Assembly: GCA_003224075.1 (NCBI GenBank)
Contig: QHYF01000056.1
Location: 1-14,982 of the forward strand
DNA from: Acidobacteriota bacterium
Lineage (GTDB): Bacteria > Acidobacteriota > Terriglobia > Acidiferrales > UBA7541
DNA length: 14,982 nt
Direction of reading: 5' to 3'
Made by a program: the position numbers and the translations under genes. Each line of letters begins with the position of its first letter. Position 1 is the first letter of the stretch. Shown in pieces: positions 1 to 6,122 of the stretch. The notes below the pieces were generated by a model. It ran no database searches. It was not told where the DNA came from and worked only from the letters and a program-made list of their open reading frames with translations.

Positions 1-2
1 AA

Positions 3-1190
3 ACACCCTTTTATTTACTGGTGTTCTTGCAGATCATTGTGGGGGCGTACCTCCTCTGGCAAGGTGTGGAATGGCTCGGATATGTGCGGCGCCGCCTGCA
101 TCGTGATCCCGGATTCTACTCGCCGCGGGTGGCGGTGCTTTGTCCCTGTAAGGGCATTGAGCCGGGCCTGGAGCGCAATCTTGTTTCGCTGACGGAATTC
201 GAACGCCAGAATTACGAGATTTTTTTCATTCTTGCCGCGGCATCGGATCCGGCGCGCAGCATCATCGACCGGGTCTCCGCAAATTCGAAAGTGAAAACCC
301 ACGTGGTTATTGCCGGGCCGCCTAACGGCTGCGGTGAAAAAGTAAATAATCTGCGGGTGGCGGTCGAACAACTGCCGGAGGAATTTGATGTGCTCGTGTT
401 CACCGATTCCGATTGCCGTCCGGGCAGAACCTGGCTGCATCACCTGGTGGCGCCGCTCAGCGATATAAGGATCGGCGCCACGACCGCCGTGCGCTGGATG
501 ATTCCGAACCGCAGCGATCTGGCAACGGCGCTTCTCGCAGCGTGGAATGCGCCGGTCGCAACCATGCTCAGCGAGAAGGGAAGGAATTTCTGCTGGGGCG
601 GAGGGACGGCCATCCGCCGGGTCATCTTCGAACAATCCGGCGTGCTGGAGGAATGGAAGAACTCCGTCAGCGATGATTATTCCCTGACGCGCGTCCTGGA
701 ACGGAACAACCGGCCGATTGTTTTTGTGCCGGAGTGCTTGACGCTTTCTTACGTCGAGACAGATTTTAAAGGGCTGCTGGAATTCACGAACCGGCAGATT
801 TTGATCACTCGCATTTACGCGCAGAGAATCTGGAGGCCTGCGGCCGTCACTCATCTTCTGTACTGCGTGACACTCGTAATGGGTGTGATCCTGATTTTGG
901 GCGACCTCCTGGCGCAGAGACCCGCTTTTCACCTCGCGACGCTCACGTTTCTCCCTCTCCTACTTTCCACGATCCGAGCGGCCCTTCGACTGATTGGGGT
1001 GATGGAGGCCATTCCCGCGGGGCGCCCCTTGCTCATTGGGCAAGCCTGGATTTACGTGTTGCTCATGGCATTCATCCCGTTCCTCTACGTTGCGAATTTT
1101 GTGAACTCCCTCCTGACACGTAAGATCGTTTGGCGCGGAATGGTTTATGAACTGATCAGCCCGGAACAGACGCGGATACTTCGATTCTGA
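3..1190 (+). CDS. Membrane glycosyltransferase, GT2/GT21-like (ceramide glucosyltransferase / HpnI style), 5' partial
   Basis: Probably transfers a sugar from a nucleotide donor to a lipid at the inner membrane; the acceptor cannot be told. The frame is open to the left edge of the window, so the true start may lie outside; a GTG at 21 is the first start-type codon seen. Numbering from that GTG: an N-terminal membrane segment (about 1-20), a GT-A domain with VAVLCPCKG near 38-44, a DSD metal-binding motif at 129-131, a conserved CWGGGTAIRR stretch at 191-200, and an acidic SDDYS at 217-221 that fits the catalytic aspartate. Three or more membrane segments follow (about 275-298, 303-327, 340-365). 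The (Q/R)xxRW motif of GT21 enzymes is not canonical; the matching place reads RQILITR. HpnI-like hopanoid glycosylation is possible, but no hopanoid gene is visible here. Confidence 0.85.
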   Translation, partial: TPFYLLVFLQIIVGAYLLWQGVEWLGYVRRRLHRDPGFYSPRVAVLCPCKGIEPGLERNLVSLTEFERQNYEIFFILAAASDPARSIIDRVSANSKVKTHVVIAGPPNGCGEKVNNLRVAVEQLPEEFDVLVFTDSDCRPGRTWLHHLVAPLSDIRIGATTAVRWMIPNRSDLATALLAAWNAPVATMLSEKGRNFCWGGGTAIRRVIFEQSGVLEEWKNSVSDDYSLTRVLERNNRPIVFVPECLTLSYVETDFKGLLEFTNRQILITRIYAQRIWRPAAVTHLLYCVTLVMGVILILGDLLAQRPAFHLATLTFLPLLLSTIRAALRLIGVMEAIPAGRPLLIGQAWIYVLLMAFIPFLYVANFVNSLLTRKIVWRGMVYELISPEQTRILRF

Positions 1191-1423
1191 AAATCGCAAT
1201 CGCCCGTTGGCCGGGTATGGGCACTTTTCCACAGGGCATAGGCATAGAGTAATTCCTTAGCATTGCGAACTCTTCTCTCGCCTTCAATTTTCTGTAAACG
1301 ATTGAGGGAAAAATTTCGTGCATCGTGCAATTCCTACCGGCAAATGATTTCTGTCTAGTTGAATTCCGTTCGTAAGTCCTAATTTCTGAGGCAGTTACAT
1401 ATTTTTGCGGGGCGGAAGAATAC

Positions 1424-1451
1424 TTGCACGCAAAAAATAGTTCGGTAGAAC
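1424..1451 (+). promoter_or_regulatory. Candidate promoter of the LuxR-type gene
   Basis: TTGCAC and TAGAAC are separated by 16 bases. The -35 box matches the sigma-70 consensus at three positions and the -10 box at four. Transcription from here would give a leader of about 200 nt before the GTG at 1657. This is inference from a weak match. Confidence 0.3.
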
Positions 1452-1578
1452 GCCGTAGGCGGACTTTCAGGGAGTTCCCGCAGACGCTTGCTCGTCGCCG
1501 TTCACGGGGTAGCAGTCGCCGAGTTCTCAGGCCTCTTTCTTGGCTTCTTGCCTAACTGCCTACCCAATGTGGGGAATG

Positions 1579-1593
1579 CCCCTCGTCGAGGGG
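1579..1593 (+). promoter_or_regulatory. Leader hairpin whose 3' arm mimics the downstream Shine-Dalgarno sequence
   Basis: CCCCTC (1579-1584) pairs with GAGGGG (1588-1593) over a 3-nt loop, with possible G-U pairs extending the stem. The right arm and its flank, GAGGGGTGCA (1588-1597), nearly repeat the ribosome binding region GAGGGGGGTGCA at 1644-1655. The left arm could therefore pair with either the local arm or the Shine-Dalgarno sequence. A regulatory role is inference. Confidence 0.4.
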
Positions 1594-1656
1594 TGCAAGA
1601 CAAAAACTTCGTTGGCTTCGGTTCCGTCACGAGGCTGCATTCTGAGGGGGGTGCAC

Positions 1657-2289
1657 GTGAAGGTGATCCGCAGAAGTGAGCATCCGCAACAAGAGATGAA
1701 TTCCCGCCCAGGTTTTCCTCGCGATGTCTTCTTTTTCTACGAAAAAAACACTGGAGTGGCGCACTTTCACGTTGAAGCCGGGCCGGACGGGAGGTTTCCC
1801 CTGGACCAAGCCGCTGGGCTCCTGGCAATGCACTGCATGGTCCGAGGCCAGTCGCCGACTGATTATGTGGTGATGGTTCAAGCCGAGAACGAGATTCTGG
1901 AAGGTCTCAACGAGAAGGCGGACAAGTTGTTGGAGGCTGGGAAATCGGTTCACAGCCAGATCGAGTTGACGCGCCGGGAAGAAGAAGTTCTTGCCGGTTT
2001 GATGAACAGCCTCGCGAACAAGGAGATTGCCGCGAACCTGAATCTCTCCGAGCGCACGGTAAAATTTCACGTTTCGTCGCTGCTCGCGAAGTTCCGGGTG
2101 CGCGGGCGCATGGAGCTGGTTCGGGAAGCGTCGCGGCAGAACGCGGGGGGTATGGCTATGGCTATGCCTATGCCTATGCCCGTGGCGACACACGAAGGGC
2201 AATCCTATGCAGCCGCGGCCAAGAGCTACGCCGCACCGCGGCGCGCCGCGGCGGTGGTTCCGCTGGCAAAGCGTCAACTGATGGCCTAG
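1657..2289 (+). CDS. LuxR-family transcriptional regulator with unusual N-terminal domain
   Basis: A 210-residue probable DNA-binding regulator. The C-terminal half carries a LuxR/GerE helix-turn-helix at about 101-158, with LTRREEEVL, the NKEIAANLNLSERTVKFHV helix pair and LLAKFRVRGR. The first 100 residues are neither REC nor PAS as far as I can tell; they contain DVFFFYEK, an AHFHVEAGPDGRFP stretch and LLAMHCMVRGQ, so the input signal is unknown. The GTG at 1657 was chosen because GAGGGGG (1644-1650) sits 6 nt upstream; GTGs at 1651 and 1663 are also in frame, and a TTG at 1540 would add a tail that looks non-coding and has no ribosome site. After the HTH there is an Met-Ala/Met-Pro repeat (166-175) and an Ala/Arg-rich tail. 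It converges on the dismutase gene. Confidence 0.85.
   Translation: MKVIRRSEHPQQEMNSRPGFPRDVFFFYEKNTGVAHFHVEAGPDGRFPLDQAAGLLAMHCMVRGQSPTDYVVMVQAENEILEGLNEKADKLLEAGKSVHSQIELTRREEEVLAGLMNSLANKEIAANLNLSERTVKFHVSSLLAKFRVRGRMELVREASRQNAGGMAMAMPMPMPVATHEGQSYAAAAKSYAAPRRAAAVVPLAKRQLMA
2151..2180 (+). repeat. Five-copy hexanucleotide repeat inside the LuxR-type gene
   Basis: Five back-to-back 6-bp units: TATGGC twice, then TATGCC three times. They encode alternating Met-Ala and Met-Pro after the HTH domain. Unit gain or loss would keep the reading frame. Confidence 0.9.
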
Positions 2290-2320
2290 TTTCCAATCGA
2301 AGTTTAATTCAGAGGCAAAC

Positions 2321-2349
2321 GAAGAGGCCCCAACCCGCTGGGCCTCTTC
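2321..2349. terminator. Bidirectional terminator between the LuxR-type gene and the superoxide dismutase
   Basis: A perfect 10-bp stem, GAAGAGGCCC (2321-2330) with GGGCCTCTTC (2340-2349), closes a 9-nt loop. It lies 31 bp after the LuxR stop and 26 bp after the dismutase stop on the other strand, the right place to serve both converging genes. The plus side is followed by a T-rich stretch ending in TTTTT near 2363; the minus side lacks a clear T run. Confidence 0.8.
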
Positions 2350-2375
2350 TCTTCCTACTGACTTTTTGCAAGAAT

Positions 2376-3131
2376 CTACTTCTTCGCCGCATCGTAAAGT
2401 GCCGCGGCTTTATCCCAATTCACAACGTTCCACCAAGCTTTGATGTAATCCCCACGCAAGTTTTGATACTTGAGGTAGTAGGCATGCTCCCATACGTCCA
2501 ACCCCAAGACAGCCTTTCCGCCTCCAGTAAGCAAATAGGGCGTGTCTTGATTCGGTGTCGAGTCGATGGCCAGCTTCCCGTCTCTGTCAACGAGCCAAGC
2601 CCAGCCTGATCCAAAGCGCCCCAGGCCTGCGGCAGCAAACTTTTCCTGGAAACCGGCAAACGACCCGAATGTCGAGTTGATGGCGGCTGCGAGGTTCCCT
2701 TTGGGTTCCCCGCCACCACCCTTCTTCATCAAGGTCCAGAAGAGCGTGTGGTTCCAGTGACCGCCGCCGTTGTTGCGAACGGCGGTGCGGATATTCTCCG
2801 GGACGGAATCGAGACCTTTGAGAAGGTCGTCGATAGACTTGGCTTGCAGATCGGCATGACCTTCCAGGGCCTTGTTCAGGTTGGTGACGTAAGCGCCATG
2901 GTGTTTGTCGTGATGGATCTCCATTGTTTTGGCGTCGATGTAGGGCTCCAGTGCGTCGAACGAATAAGGCAACGGGGGGACGGTAAATGCCACGGGTTTA
3001 TCCTCCAAAGTGAGATTTGAATCCGAGTTGGTCGCGGAGCCGGCGCGCAAAAGACCAGGAGCGGCGTTTCCCGCTCCAAGCAATCCAGCGCCGACGATAC
3101 CTGTATTGGACAAGAACTTACGGCGATTCAT
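2376..3131 (-). CDS. Superoxide dismutase, Mn type, with Tat signal peptide
   Basis: Converts superoxide to hydrogen peroxide and oxygen, probably outside the cytoplasm. The 251-residue product starts with a twin-arginine signal (MNRRKFLSN, then a Gly/Ala/Leu-rich segment to about 30), followed by a full Fe/Mn SOD fold. Expected metal ligands by family alignment are His73 (EIHHDKHHGAYV), His128 (HWNHTLFW), Asp212 and His216 (LDVWEHAYYLKY). Gly124 in GGGHWNH and Gln195 in NQDTP fit manganese enzymes better than iron ones. The ATG at 3131 has GAGG 5-6 nt upstream, and a TATAAT box lies 44-49 bp upstream of the start codon. It is a monocistronic-looking gene at the end of the minus-strand series. 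The family call is secure; the metal is inferred. Confidence 0.95.
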   Translation of the reverse strand: MNRRKFLSNTGIVGAGLLGAGNAAPGLLRAGSATNSDSNLTLEDKPVAFTVPPLPYSFDALEPYIDAKTMEIHHDKHHGAYVTNLNKALEGHADLQAKSIDDLLKGLDSVPENIRTAVRNNGGGHWNHTLFWTLMKKGGGGEPKGNLAAAINSTFGSFAGFQEKFAAAGLGRFGSGWAWLVDRDGKLAIDSTPNQDTPYLLTGGGKAVLGLDVWEHAYYLKYQNLRGDYIKAWWNVVNWDKAAALYDAAKK

Positions 3132-3174
3132 GGGAACCTCAGCAGCGCGGAGAGCCAGTCGACCTGCGGGCCGG

Positions 3175-3204
3175 ATTATACCGCCAGTGCTCGCTGAAGG
3201 GTAA
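3175..3204 (-). promoter_or_regulatory. Promoter of the superoxide dismutase gene
   Basis: Read on the minus strand, a perfect TATAAT (3180-3175) is preceded at 18 bp by TTACCC (3204-3199), a weak -35 box. The start of transcription would be near 3168, giving a leader of about 37 nt. Confidence 0.65.
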
Positions 3205-3296
3205 CTCCGTCTGAGAGAATCGCCAGTGACCAGGTTTCATTGGTTTTTCTGGCGCTTGCCGGCGTACCTCTCTTCGGCAACTCTTCCTTCTCGCAT

Positions 3297-4433
3297 TTAT
3301 TGGATGCGCGAGAGCGCCCATCGGGCAGATTCGGCGATGACCTGTTCGCGCGAACCCGCGAGCCGCTCCAATAGAGCGTTGATTCGAACGTGAGACGCCG
3401 TGCCTCGGCGCACGCCGGAATTCCCGAGGGCGATGCAGGTGTTGCGTATCAAACCGCGCCATTTGGTGCGCTTGATGGGGCTGCCGCGAAAAAGCTCGTG
3501 AAAGTCAGATTCGTTCAGCCCCGCCAGCCATTCCAGTCTTGGGAGGAAAAGCGATTCGTCCTGGGACGGGAGAGAGGTTCCGGCGGGGTTCTCCTCGAGC
3601 GAAGAAAAAAGTTTCGGCTGAAACTGCAGGATGGTGGCAACCGGTGCGCGGCGGTTCCAAGGGCAAACGTCCTGACAGATGTCGCAGCCGAAGACATGAT
3701 TTCCTATCGCCTCGCGGTACTCCTCGGGAATCGGGCCGCGAAGCTCGATCGTGAGGTAGGAAATGCACTTTCGGGCATCCATCACGTAAGGTTCGACGAA
3801 GGCTTGCGTCGGACAGGCGTCGAGACAACGCCGGCAGCTTCCGCACAAATCCGGGGGCGGCAATTCATTGGCCCCCAGCGTCGGCTCGAGATCGAGAGTG
3901 GTGAGAATGACGCCCAGAAAAAAGAACGAGCCGAGCATCTGGTTGAGCAGAAGGGTGTTTTTCCCGAGCCATCCCAAGCCGGCGTATTTCGCGAGCACGC
4001 GTTCCTGGATTGGTCCCGTATCCACGTAAGCGCGCGCCTCGAATGGTTCCGCGAAACGCTCACGCAGATATTCAACGAGCCCGTCCAACCGACCCCGCAA
4101 CACCTCGTGATAATCGTCTCCCCACGCGTACCGGGAGATCCAGCCCCGGGGCTCACCATCGGCGCCAAGCACCGAGGGAGCGGCGGAAAGAGGCTGCGCC
4201 GTATTGTAATTGAGCAAGCAGACGATGACGCTCTGGATTCCCGGCAGGACGCTTCGCGGATCGGAGCGCCTGGGATCCGCGAGGTACTTCATTTCTCCGG
4301 CGTAGCCACGAGCGAGCCATTCTGAGGTTTGATGGAGTTCGGGAAACCGTTCCGCGCGGGCTACCCCGCAGAGTTCGAAACCCAGGGATTTCGCCTGGTC
4401 AACGATCCACACGGTATCCGCGAGCCGCCCCAT
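3297..4433 (-). CDS. queG: Epoxyqueuosine reductase QueG
   Basis: Catalyses the last step of queuosine synthesis, reducing epoxyqueuosine to queuosine in tRNA anticodons, with cobalamin and two 4Fe-4S clusters in the cytoplasm. The 378-residue product has the family layout: an N-terminal cobalamin-binding and catalytic domain with YVDTGP (Asp138 is the expected proton donor) and GWLGKNT at 154-160, a ferredoxin domain with CGSCRRCLDACP (197, 200, 203, 207) and CDICQDVCP (250, 253, 257), and a C-terminal HEAT-like part beginning at SPIKRTKWRGLIRN. The start is the ATG at 4433; a TTG directly before it is also in frame, and neither has a clear ribosome site. The gene stands 148 bp from the STAS gene. 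No other queuosine gene is visible. Confidence 0.95.
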   Translation of the reverse strand: MGRLADTVWIVDQAKSLGFELCGVARAERFPELHQTSEWLARGYAGEMKYLADPRRSDPRSVLPGIQSVIVCLLNYNTAQPLSAAPSVLGADGEPRGWISRYAWGDDYHEVLRGRLDGLVEYLRERFAEPFEARAYVDTGPIQERVLAKYAGLGWLGKNTLLLNQMLGSFFFLGVILTTLDLEPTLGANELPPPDLCGSCRRCLDACPTQAFVEPYVMDARKCISYLTIELRGPIPEEYREAIGNHVFGCDICQDVCPWNRRAPVATILQFQPKLFSSLEENPAGTSLPSQDESLFLPRLEWLAGLNESDFHELFRGSPIKRTKWRGLIRNTCIALGNSGVRRGTASHVRINALLERLAGSREQVIAESARWALSRIQ

Positions 4434-4581
4434 CAAGGAGATTGTGCCGCAGACGAGCGAAACACGCGAGCCTCAGAACGCGGAGCGCAACGGCGCGGGT
4501 GTGCGCGCTTGTCCGGCTGGCAGGAGCGGACTGCCCAAGAAAAATTCCTATTTCACACTCGATAGAAGCAGTTGAGTGGGA

Positions 4582-4926
4582 TTATTTGAAGCTTTGAAGT
4601 GCGGTGCTTTCGTCCGTATACACGTCAAACACAGTGTAGAGCTTGGTGATTTGAAGAAGGTCGCGGACCTTTTTGGTGAGGTGAAGCAACTTCAGGTCGC
4701 CGCTTTGGTTCTTTACCGACGTGAACCCGTGGACGAGCTCACCGATTCCCGAGCTGTCGATATAGTCCACGTCGGCGAGATTCAGGAGAATGTTTTTCCT
4801 CTGATCATCCAGCAGTCCCCGGATCGTCTTTCGCAGTAGCGCGCTGCCATCGCCTAGGGTGATACGGCCGCTCAAATCTACGACCGTAACTTCCCCGGCA
4901 TCACGATGTGTTGCACGCAATGACAT
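4582..4926 (-). CDS. STAS-domain anti-sigma factor antagonist, RsbV/SpoIIAA-like
   Basis: Probably the antagonist of a partner-switch circuit: unphosphorylated, it binds the anti-sigma kinase and frees the sigma factor. The 114-residue product is one STAS domain with the usual spacing. TVVDLSGRITLGDG is the first strand pair, and DYIDSSGIGELV (54-65) holds the phosphorylated serine, Ser58 by alignment to SpoIIAA. The ATG at 4926 follows the kinase gene stop after 8 bp, which contain GGAATAGAG as a ribosome site, so the two are surely co-transcribed. No sigma factor or PP2C phosphatase gene is in the window, so the regulated sigma factor is unknown. Confidence 0.92.
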   Translation of the reverse strand: MSLRATHRDAGEVTVVDLSGRITLGDGSALLRKTIRGLLDDQRKNILLNLADVDYIDSSGIGELVHGFTSVKNQSGDLKLLHLTKKVRDLLQITKLYTVFDVYTDESTALQSFK

Positions 4927-4934
4927 CTCTATTC

Positions 4935-5453
4935 CTACGCTTCCTGCTCGGGCGCCGCGTTTTGGCCGCCCTGGCCATTGGGGGAACCACCGCCCGGCAC
5001 GGGCAGTTTTTTTGACATCACGATTTCCGCACCGCCCGTCTTCCCCGAGAGCACGTCGAATTCGTCCATGAAGGCGCGCATCAGAAAGATTCCACGCCCG
5101 GAGGTACTAAGCAAATTTTCCTCCGCGAGTGGGTCCGGAATATCGGAGAGATTGAAACCCGTGCCCTCGTCCAACACATGAATAATCATCTTCTCGGCAG
5201 TGAGGTCGACTGCGAGGTAGATTTTCTTATCGGGGCGCTCCTGGTTGCCATAGTGAAAGGCGTTGATCACGCCCTCACGCACGCTCATACCGATGCGGTA
5301 GCAGTCGTCTTCGCCAAACCCCGCCGCTTCCGCCACCCGGAGACACATCTCCTCGGCGAGATTGACGCTCTCGACTTGTGTCTCCAGCGTAATTTCAAGG
5401 TGCTTGTTATCTGGCGCCATGCGCAGCCCGCTGCCGCGGGCAAAACCATCCAC
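4935..5453 (-). CDS. Anti-sigma regulatory factor, RsbW-like serine kinase (HATPase_c_2)
   Basis: Expected to bind a sigma factor and to phosphorylate the STAS protein encoded just downstream. The product (172 residues from the ATG at 5453) has a GHKL ATPase fold: the N box EGVINAFHYGN (60-70, with Glu60, Asn64 and His67), the G1 box DEGTGF (95-100) and the G2 box GRGIFLM (119-125). A second ATG at 5420 (Met12, MAPDNKHL) is close to where the conserved fold begins and may be the real start; the 5453 ATG has AAGGA at a longish spacing. The last 20 or so residues are a Pro/Gly/Gln-rich tail with no recognisable fold. A TTGACT -35-like box lies upstream near 5491-5496 without a good -10. Confidence 0.9.
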   Translation of the reverse strand: MDGFARGSGLRMAPDNKHLEITLETQVESVNLAEEMCLRVAEAAGFGEDDCYRIGMSVREGVINAFHYGNQERPDKKIYLAVDLTAEKMIIHVLDEGTGFNLSDIPDPLAEENLLSTSGRGIFLMRAFMDEFDVLSGKTGGAEIVMSKKLPVPGGGSPNGQGGQNAAPEQEA

Positions 5454-5545
5454 GGGACCGTCCTTATCGGTAACACAGCGCCTAAACCGAAGTCAATGGA
5501 GCACTACGTGGAACTGGAAGATGCGGGGACCTGGCCTGTTGTGGG

Positions 5546-5989
5546 TTAGCTTCCCTTGTAAATGCCAGGTGCCACGATTTCCATATGCCACGATGCATCT
5601 CGCAGATCGCAAAAGCCAAACCTCCGGTACAGACCATGTGCGTCGCGTGTCACCAGGTGCCAGCGGTGCAAGCCCTGCAATTCGGGGTGGAACGTGATGA
5701 CCTGTATCAAGCGCTTGCTGAGCCCGCGGCCTCGGTACGGTTCCAGCACGAACACATCCGCGAGATACGCAAATGTCGCACGGTCCGTGACCACACGAGC
5801 GAAACCGACTTGCCTGCCTGACTCGTAAACGCCGAAGGAGATGGAATTCTCGATCGCCCGCTCTAGCAACTCTCGGGGAATCCCTTCCGACCAGTAGCTC
5901 CCCGCAAGAAAACCATGGATCACATCCAAATCCAGCAAGCTCCTGTCATCGCTGATGAGGATGGCCTCCTTTCTCCATTCATGTGCCAC
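5546..5989 (-). CDS. GNAT-family N-acetyltransferase
   Basis: Transfers an acetyl group from acetyl-CoA to an unknown amine in the cytoplasm. From the GTG at 5989 the product has 147 residues, typical of a single GNAT domain. VGFARVVTDRATFAYLADVFV forms the central strands, YRGRGLS (85-91) is the acetyl-CoA pyrophosphate loop, and RDAHGLYRRFGF is the usual C-terminal strand region. The GTG has GGAG 7 nt upstream. The frame stays open to a start codon at 6118, but the extra 43 residues look non-coding. Inside the gene, a perfect AAGGAGG (5971-5965) sits 8 nt before an in-frame ATC (Ile12), a possible non-standard start. It lies 92 bp upstream of the RsbW-like gene; co-transcription is possible but unproven. 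Confidence 0.85.
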   Translation of the reverse strand: MAHEWRKEAILISDDRSLLDLDVIHGFLAGSYWSEGIPRELLERAIENSISFGVYESGRQVGFARVVTDRATFAYLADVFVLEPYRGRGLSKRLIQVITFHPELQGLHRWHLVTRDAHGLYRRFGFCDLRDASWHMEIVAPGIYKGS

Positions 5990-6122
5990 GCATCTTCTCC
6001 CGTTTGCACCCGTTCCCCGCGCCACTTCGGTATTCGACACTAAGCCTCCTGAGCACAGGTACAAGCGCCAATTTGACAAGCGGGAGAATGCGAGGGCCCG
6101 TGACCAGGTCCTGGCCAACGCT

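Larger units (their letters stand above)
1191..1656. other. Long intergenic region with probable LuxR-gene promoter and leader
   Basis: No convincing gene lies in these 466 bases. The first part (1191-1420) is comparatively A/T rich and holds a 7-bp tandem duplication, TCGTGCA twice at 1316-1329. A weak promoter-like pair follows (TTGCAC at 1424-1429, TAGAAC at 1446-1451, spacing 16). The last 200 bases are GC rich with several small hairpins (CGCC/GGCG near 1451-1461, CCCA/TGGG at 1563-1573, CCCCTC/GAGGGG at 1579-1593). No known riboswitch, tRNA or tmRNA signature was recognised. Confidence 0.55.

Noticed and set aside
15..932. Open frame of 305 codons opposite the glycosyltransferase gene
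   Set aside because: It mirrors the real gene, which has clear family motifs; the antisense protein is His/Arg/Pro rich with no recognisable domain. Long antisense frames are common in GC-rich DNA.
1540..1656. TTG start at 1540 for the LuxR-type gene
   Set aside because: There is no ribosome site before it and the added residues look non-coding; GTG at 1657 has a strong site.
1458..1656. Known riboswitch or 6S-type RNA in the LuxR leader
   Set aside because: I could not match it to the c-di-GMP, cobalamin or other familiar motifs, nor to a long 6S-like duplex; only small hairpins are visible.
3256..3280. Hairpin TTGCCG/CGGCAA after queG as a terminator
   Set aside because: The stem has only 6 bp with a 13-nt loop and no T run on the minus strand.
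3390..4325. Plus-strand frame of 311 codons opposite queG
   Set aside because: The iron-sulfur motifs of QueG on the minus strand settle the coding strand.
5990..6118. N-terminal extension of the GNAT protein to a start at 6118
   Set aside because: The extra residues do not resemble the GNAT fold and there is a good GTG with GGAG at 5989.
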